A stretch of 5,454 nt of DNA from a bacterium (GTDB lineage: Bacteria; Desulfobacterota; Binatia; UBA12015): assembly GCA_018970825.1 (NCBI GenBank), contig JAGWVP010000238.1, forward strand, positions 1-5,454, written 5' to 3'. A model generated the notes under the pieces. It saw only the letters and a program-made list of their open reading frames with translations. It was not told where the DNA came from and did not search any database. This document shows, piece after piece, positions 5,066 to 5,454 of this stretch (position 1 is the stretch's first letter; each line of letters starts with the position of its first letter). The position numbers and the translations under genes are program-made.

Positions 5066-5454
5066 TCAAGCGGGCGCGAGGAGGGCGCTCAGGTCCCCGG
5101 GGTTCGTGACCGGGGCTGCGCAGGCGAGTCCGCGACAGACCCACGCGGCGGGGCGACCGCCGACGGTGGACTTTCCGACGAGAGCCTCGGGTGCGGACTC
5201 CGCGTGCGCCGGGTCGAGAAGCAGGGTCTCGCGTCCGGGCTCCCACGTCGCGTGCGCGGCCGCGAGGAGCGCGCGCGTGGCAGGGTCGTCCAGGGCACCT
5301 GCGATCACGACCTCGGCCGGTCCGCGGATCTCGTCGTCGAGGACGGCGAGCATGTGCGCCATGCCGAAGGGCTGTCGCGCGAGGAGCGCGCCGAAGGTCC
5401 GGAGCACTTCGCCCGCGGCCTCGGTCCAGCGGCGCTCTCCGGTGATGCGTCCGA
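5066..5454 (-). CDS. YyaL-type thioredoxin-domain (DUF255) protein, C-terminal part (runs off right edge)
   Basis: The final 128 residues of what is normally a protein of 600-700 residues: an N-terminal thioredoxin-like domain followed by an (alpha/alpha)6-barrel of the six-hairpin glycosidase type, related to Bacillus YyaL and mammalian SPATA20. Only the barrel end is present. It shows the family's terminal pattern: a helix with GMAHMLAVLDDEI, the strand AEVVIAGALDDPATRALLAA, then GKSTVGGRPAAWVCRGLAC and the closing APVTNPGDLSALL, equivalent to the usual 'vCr...C..Pvt.pe.L'. The frame is open to the window edge, so the start and the thioredoxin CxxC region cannot be seen. It converges on the FIST operon and is probably unrelated to it. 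The biochemical role of the family is poorly known. Confidence 0.85.
   Translation of the reverse strand, partial: GRITGERRWTEAAGEVLRTFGALLARQPFGMAHMLAVLDDEIRGPAEVVIAGALDDPATRALLAAAHATWEPGRETLLLDPAHAESAPEALVGKSTVGGRPAAWVCRGLACAAPVTNPGDLSALLAPA

Noticed and set aside
1..5454. Mobile elements, CRISPR arrays, tRNA or rRNA genes
   Set aside because: No transposase-like protein, terminal inverted repeats, regularly spaced repeats, or tRNA/rRNA signature was seen on either strand.

Overview
This is a gene-dense, very GC-rich chromosomal stretch (codon third positions almost always G or C). It has the texture of a high-GC proteobacterium-like genome such as a myxobacterium or an uncultured deltaproteobacterial relative. 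That placement is an inference from base composition and the style of the proteins; no rRNA or other strong taxonomic marker is present.

Layout. At the left edge, on the minus strand, lies the N-terminal part of a tRNA-dihydrouridine synthase (1-295, running off the window). Just upstream of it on the same strand is a small secreted protein of unknown function (301-840). A divergent intergenic region (841-953) with a strong 12-nt-arm inverted repeat separates this pair from a compact plus-strand operon of four genes: a stand-alone FIST sensory-domain protein (954-2120), a glyoxalase II-type hydroxyacylglutathione hydrolase (gloB, 2141-2914), an acetyl-CoA hydrolase / 4-hydroxybutyrate CoA-transferase family protein (2911-4224) and an enoyl-CoA hydratase/isomerase family protein (4217-4987). 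The spacings are 20 bp, a 4-bp overlap and an 8-bp overlap, so cotranscription and translational coupling are very likely. A 78-bp convergent gap follows. The right edge holds the C-terminal part of a YyaL-type thioredoxin-domain (DUF255) protein on the minus strand (5066-5454, running off the window).

How the genes may work together. Three of the four operon genes encode enzymes of thioester chemistry (glutathione or CoA thioesters), and the first encodes a putative small-ligand-binding domain with no output module. The CoA-transferase family member has Gly where the family's catalytic Glu normally sits, and the crotonase-family member has Val where the second catalytic Glu of hydratases normally sits. 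Both CoA enzymes therefore look non-canonical, and their standard database names should not be taken as their reactions. The most interesting part of the window is this FIST-GloB-CoA enzyme cassette. No mobile element, CRISPR array, tRNA or rRNA is visible.
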